From: Pseudomonadota bacterium
GTDB taxonomy: Bacteria > Desulfobacterota > Desulfovibrionia > Desulfovibrionales > Desulfovibrionaceae
DNA: 64,000 nt
Assembly (NCBI GenBank): GCA_023399375.1
Contig: JAEWPX010000110.1
Span: forward strand, 62,001 to 126,000
Reading direction: 5' to 3'
Below, in pieces: positions 60,697-64,000 of this stretch. Within the stretch, counting starts at the first letter, position 1; the number at the start of each line of letters is the position of its first letter. The position numbers and the translations under genes were made by a program. The notes beneath the pieces are model-generated. The model worked only from the letters and a program-made list of their open reading frames with translations. It was not told the DNA's origin and did no database searches.

Positions 60697-63195
60697 TTAC
60701 TCTTTGTTCCGAATAACCGACCGAGGCTTGCTGCCTTCCTGGGGACCGAGGAGGCCGTCGCGCTCCATTTGTTCGATGAAGCGGGCGGCCCGGTTGAAGC
60801 CGATGCGGAAGCGCCGCTGGATGAGCGAAATGGAGGCCTTGCCCTGCTCCATGACGAATTCCACTGCCTGCGGATACACGGCGTCGGAAGCGGTGTCGTC
60901 GCCGCCTTCGCCGCCGGGTTCCCCGCCGCCGCCGCCGTTGCCGTCTTTTTGCCATTCGCTGAAATCGAGGCGGTAGCTCGGCGCGGCATGGCTCTTCCAG
61001 TGTTCGACCACGGCGGCGGTTTCCTCGTCCGAGACGAACGCCCCGTGCATGCGCACGGTCTTGCCGCCGCTGGGCTTGAAGAGCATGTCGCCGCGCCCCA
61101 GCAGGTATTCCGCGCCCACGGCGTCGAGGATGGTGCGCGAATCGTGCTTGCTTGTCACCTGGAAGGCGATGCGCGTAGGGAAGTTGGCCTTGATCAGGCC
61201 CGTGACCACGTCCACGCTCGGACGCTGGGTCGCGAGGATCAGATGGATGCCGGCGGCGCGGGCCAGCTGGGCCAGGCGCACGATGCTGACTTCCACTTCC
61301 TTGGCCGCGGTCATCATGAGGTCGGCCAGCTCGTCGATGACGATGACGAGATAGGGCAAGGGTTCGAGTTCTGCCAGTTCGTCGGGGCGCTTGTCGCCCA
61401 TTTTCTCGAGCTTTTCGTTATAGCCGGCGATATTGCGCACGCCAAGGAGCGCCATGGCCTCGTAGCGCCGGTCCATCTCGGCCACGGCCCAGTCCAGGGC
61501 GGATTTGGCCATGGCCGTCTCGGTCACCACCGGGTGCACGAGATGGGGCAGGTCGTTGTAGACCGAGAGCTCGATGCGCTTGGGATCGACGAGCAGGAGC
61601 TTCACCTCGTCGGGCGTGGCCTTGTAAAGCATCGAGAGCAGGATGCCGTTGATGCACACGCTCTTGCCCGAGCCGGTGGCGCCGGCCACGAGCAGGTGCG
61701 GCATGCGCGCGAGGTCCGCCACCTGCGGCCGGCCCTGGATGTCCTTGCCGATGGCCAGCGTCAGTTTGGACGGCGAGGCCCGGAAGGCCTCGGTGTCGAG
61801 CACCTCGCGGAAATAGACGGTCTGGCGCTTGGCGTTGGGGATCTCGACGCCCACCGTGTCCTTGCCCGGGATGGGGCCTTCGATGCGCACGGCCAAAGCC
61901 TTCATGGCCAGGGCCAGATCCACGGAAAGGCCGACGATGCGGCTGATCTTGACGCCGGGCGCGGGCTTGACCTCGAACATGGTGACGACCGGCCCGGGCA
62001 CCACGCGCATGACCTCGCCCTGGATGCCGAAGTCGTTTAAGCAGGTGATGAGGCTCTCGGCCTGGCGGCGGCAGACCTCGGGCTCCACGGGCGCGTTGCC
62101 TGTCGCAGGCGGCACGCTGAGCAGGTCGAGGGAAGGCATCATGTCGCCGGATTTGGCCACGGGCCTGGGCGCGGGTTTGACCGGCTTCGACGCGGCGGGC
62201 TTGACCGGGGCCGGGGCCACGTCCTGCATGGGCGAGGGCTCCTCGTGCGCGGGTTTCGCCACGGACTTCGGCGCGGGCTCGTCGGTGCGCACCTGATGCA
62301 CGATGGCGTCGAGGAAGCGGTCCACGGCCTCGGTCTGCTCCTTGACCGGAGCCGCGACAGGCACGGGCTTGGCGGCCGGTGCGGCAGGCGGTTCGACGGG
62401 CAGCTCGGGCTCCTTGACCGCCTTGGCCTTTTCACGCGCGGAGCGCGCCTTGGGCCTCACGGCCGGAACTTCTTCGTCCCCGTCGAGCTCGAACTCGGGT
62501 TCGGGCTCGGGGGCGCGAGCCTTGGCCGGACGCTGCGCTTCCCGCTCCTCCCTGGCTGCGACGCGGCGTTTGCGCCAGGCGCTCCAGGCGTCGAGGCAAC
62601 GCCAGCACTGCTCGTTGAGGATGGCCATGACCGGCTGCCAAAAATTGCTCCAGGTCAGGCCGAAGGTCAGCTGCACCGCGGCCACTAGGGCGCAGCCCAG
62701 GAAAAAATAGGCTCCGAAAGCACTCAGGTAATGATTGAAAAATTCGAAAAGCGACCTGCCGACCCCGCCTCCGCCCCGGACGTTGCCGAAACTCAAACCG
62801 AAAAGCCCCCAGGACGATCCCAGAAAGGCGAGCAGGACCAGGGACAGGAAAAAGGCCCCGGCCCCGCGCCAGAACGGCAGCTTCAGGCGCGGGGCGAACA
62901 GGCGCAGGCTGCGCCAGACGACCCAGCAGGGGATGAGGTAGGCCCAGACGCCGAAGGATTCGGCAAGCAGGCCGCCAAGATAGGCCCCGACCAGCCCGGC
63001 CTTGTTGGCCACGCCGCGTCGGGCCGAGACGGATTGGTTGAACCCCGGGTCGCCCGCATTGTACGTGTACAGGGCGACGCAGAGAAAAACGGCCAGGAAA
63101 AAGGCGGCCAGTCCCACGATCTCCCGGGTGACCCGGAAGCCCGGCTGCCCGCCCTTTCCGGCGTCCTTGCCGTTATTGCGTGCGGCAGTTCCCAT
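60697..63195 (-). CDS. ftsK: DNA translocase FtsK
   Basis: This 832-residue protein has four membrane helices within residues 25-180, a linker rich in Pro, Ala, Glu and Lys from about 200 to 350, a RecA-like motor with Walker A GATGSGKSV and Walker B IDELADLM, and a C-terminal gamma domain (SLIQRRFRIGFNRAARFIEQM read in pieces). It pumps DNA at the septum during division. The start lies 72 bases after efp. Length fits FtsK/SpoIIIE. Confidence 0.97.
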   Translation of the reverse strand: MGTAARNNGKDAGKGGQPGFRVTREIVGLAAFFLAVFLCVALYTYNAGDPGFNQSVSARRGVANKAGLVGAYLGGLLAESFGVWAYLIPCWVVWRSLRLFAPRLKLPFWRGAGAFFLSLVLLAFLGSSWGLFGLSFGNVRGGGGVGRSLFEFFNHYLSAFGAYFFLGCALVAAVQLTFGLTWSNFWQPVMAILNEQCWRCLDAWSAWRKRRVAAREEREAQRPAKARAPEPEPEFELDGDEEVPAVRPKARSAREKAKAVKEPELPVEPPAAPAAKPVPVAAPVKEQTEAVDRFLDAIVHQVRTDEPAPKSVAKPAHEEPSPMQDVAPAPVKPAASKPVKPAPRPVAKSGDMMPSLDLLSVPPATGNAPVEPEVCRRQAESLITCLNDFGIQGEVMRVVPGPVVTMFEVKPAPGVKISRIVGLSVDLALAMKALAVRIEGPIPGKDTVGVEIPNAKRQTVYFREVLDTEAFRASPSKLTLAIGKDIQGRPQVADLARMPHLLVAGATGSGKSVCINGILLSMLYKATPDEVKLLLVDPKRIELSVYNDLPHLVHPVVTETAMAKSALDWAVAEMDRRYEAMALLGVRNIAGYNEKLEKMGDKRPDELAELEPLPYLVIVIDELADLMMTAAKEVEVSIVRLAQLARAAGIHLILATQRPSVDVVTGLIKANFPTRIAFQVTSKHDSRTILDAVGAEYLLGRGDMLFKPSGGKTVRMHGAFVSDEETAAVVEHWKSHAAPSYRLDFSEWQKDGNGGGGGEPGGEGGDDTASDAVYPQAVEFVMEQGKASISLIQRRFRIGFNRAARFIEQMERDGLLGPQEGSKPRSVIRNKE

Positions 63196-63267
63196 TCTTG
63201 CGCTTCAGAGAGCAGGCTTTCGCATGGCGCGTGGCAAGAAACACGATCGTTTCCTGCGGGCGCGATG

Positions 63268-63825
<558 letters not shown>

Positions 63826-63835
63826 TGTCGCTCCT

Positions 63836-64000
63836 TCACATGAAGTTTGGATTGTCGGTGATGTGCCGCCACAGGGCCAGGACGGCCAGGGCGTATCCGG
63901 TGAGTCCGAAACCGGCGATGCAGCCGATGCAGTTTCTGCCGATGATGCTTTTTTGCCGCAGCGGCTCGTCGGTGCGGGCGAAGATGTTGGAGATGTGGAC
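63836..64000 (-). CDS. aroQ: Type II 3-dehydroquinate dehydratase, 3' part
   Basis: The last 54 residues of this gene run off the end of the window. The visible part reads VHISNIFARTDEPLR, then SIIGRNCIGCIAGFGLTGYAL, matching the C-terminal region of type II dehydroquinase, which converts 3-dehydroquinate to 3-dehydroshikimate. It is directly upstream of efp, with the stop overlapping the efp ribosome site, so it belongs to the same operon. Confidence 0.88.
   Translation of the reverse strand, partial: VHISNIFARTDEPLRQKSIIGRNCIGCIAGFGLTGYALAVLALWRHITDNPNFM

Overview
The window is a dense, GC-rich stretch of a bacterial chromosome. Protein content points to a deltaproteobacterial sulfate reducer of the Desulfovibrionaceae (Desulfovibrio/Solidesulfovibrio type). 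The signs are the fliR-flhB-flhA-flhF-flhG-fliA-cheY order, CheA with a T2SSE-N-like insert, DsrE-family proteins, a pyruvoyl arginine decarboxylase, and several HD-GYP and HDOD signalling proteins. That assignment is inference from gene content, since no rRNA is present. No tRNA, rRNA, CRISPR array, insertion sequence or prophage was seen, and no gene-free stretch exceeds 300 bases.

Layout. (1) 40-5509, minus strand: chemotaxis operon with a membrane-free MCP-like protein, cheA, cheW and cheR. (2) 5698-9502: dedA on the minus strand, then plus-strand cheD, an HDOD protein, a TtcA-like PP-loop enzyme and an M23 peptidase. (3) 9542-19436, plus strand: flagellar export and regulation (fliR, flhB, flhA, flhF, flhG, fliA, cheY, fliL) followed by small conserved genes and a FliK-like protein. 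(4) 19490-32123: housekeeping and repair, with a UbiD-type decarboxylase, tag, DUF488, ywbE, a methyltransferase, uvrC, a SLOG protein, a HIT protein, a LapA-like protein, mutS, lysA, an SGNH hydrolase, a cupin and an amphi-Trp protein. (5) 32203-41929: FMN-dependent dehydrogenase, EF-hand/LysM lipoprotein, TPINAP-repeat TPR protein, a degenerate receiver ending in a FliM-like peptide, a second PLP decarboxylase, an SLC13-type permease, carbonic anhydrase, xthA and a multi-receiver HD-GYP protein. (6) 41969-53297: metallophosphoesterase, formyl-THF cyclo-ligase, pgeF, a second HD-GYP, a TIGR01777 epimerase, DUF4390, rlmH, rsmG, fabD, argS, a SPOR protein, pyruvoyl arginine decarboxylase and nth. 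(7) 53420-64000: fused spermidine-synthase-like membrane protein, yedF, a PAS histidine kinase with a cysteine cluster, a pseudouridine synthase, a DsrE-like protein, then a minus-strand aroQ(partial)-efp-ftsK-lolA group.

The chemotaxis and flagellar genes form one functional block: CheA/CheW/CheR/CheD/CheY signal to the motor whose export gate and assembly regulators are encoded beside them. Two HD-GYP proteins, an HDOD protein and a degenerate receiver carrying a FliM-type CheY-binding motif suggest extra layers of motility and c-di-GMP control.

The most unusual items are the receiver-like protein with the C-terminal FliM-like motif (35448-35924), FlhF with altered GTPase motifs, two copies of a REP-like palindrome (one inside the lolA leader), the TPINAP repeat protein, the HD-GYP with a phospho-acceptor-less receiver, and the cysteine-rich PAS kinase. 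Nothing seen amounts to a complete new defence or mobile system.
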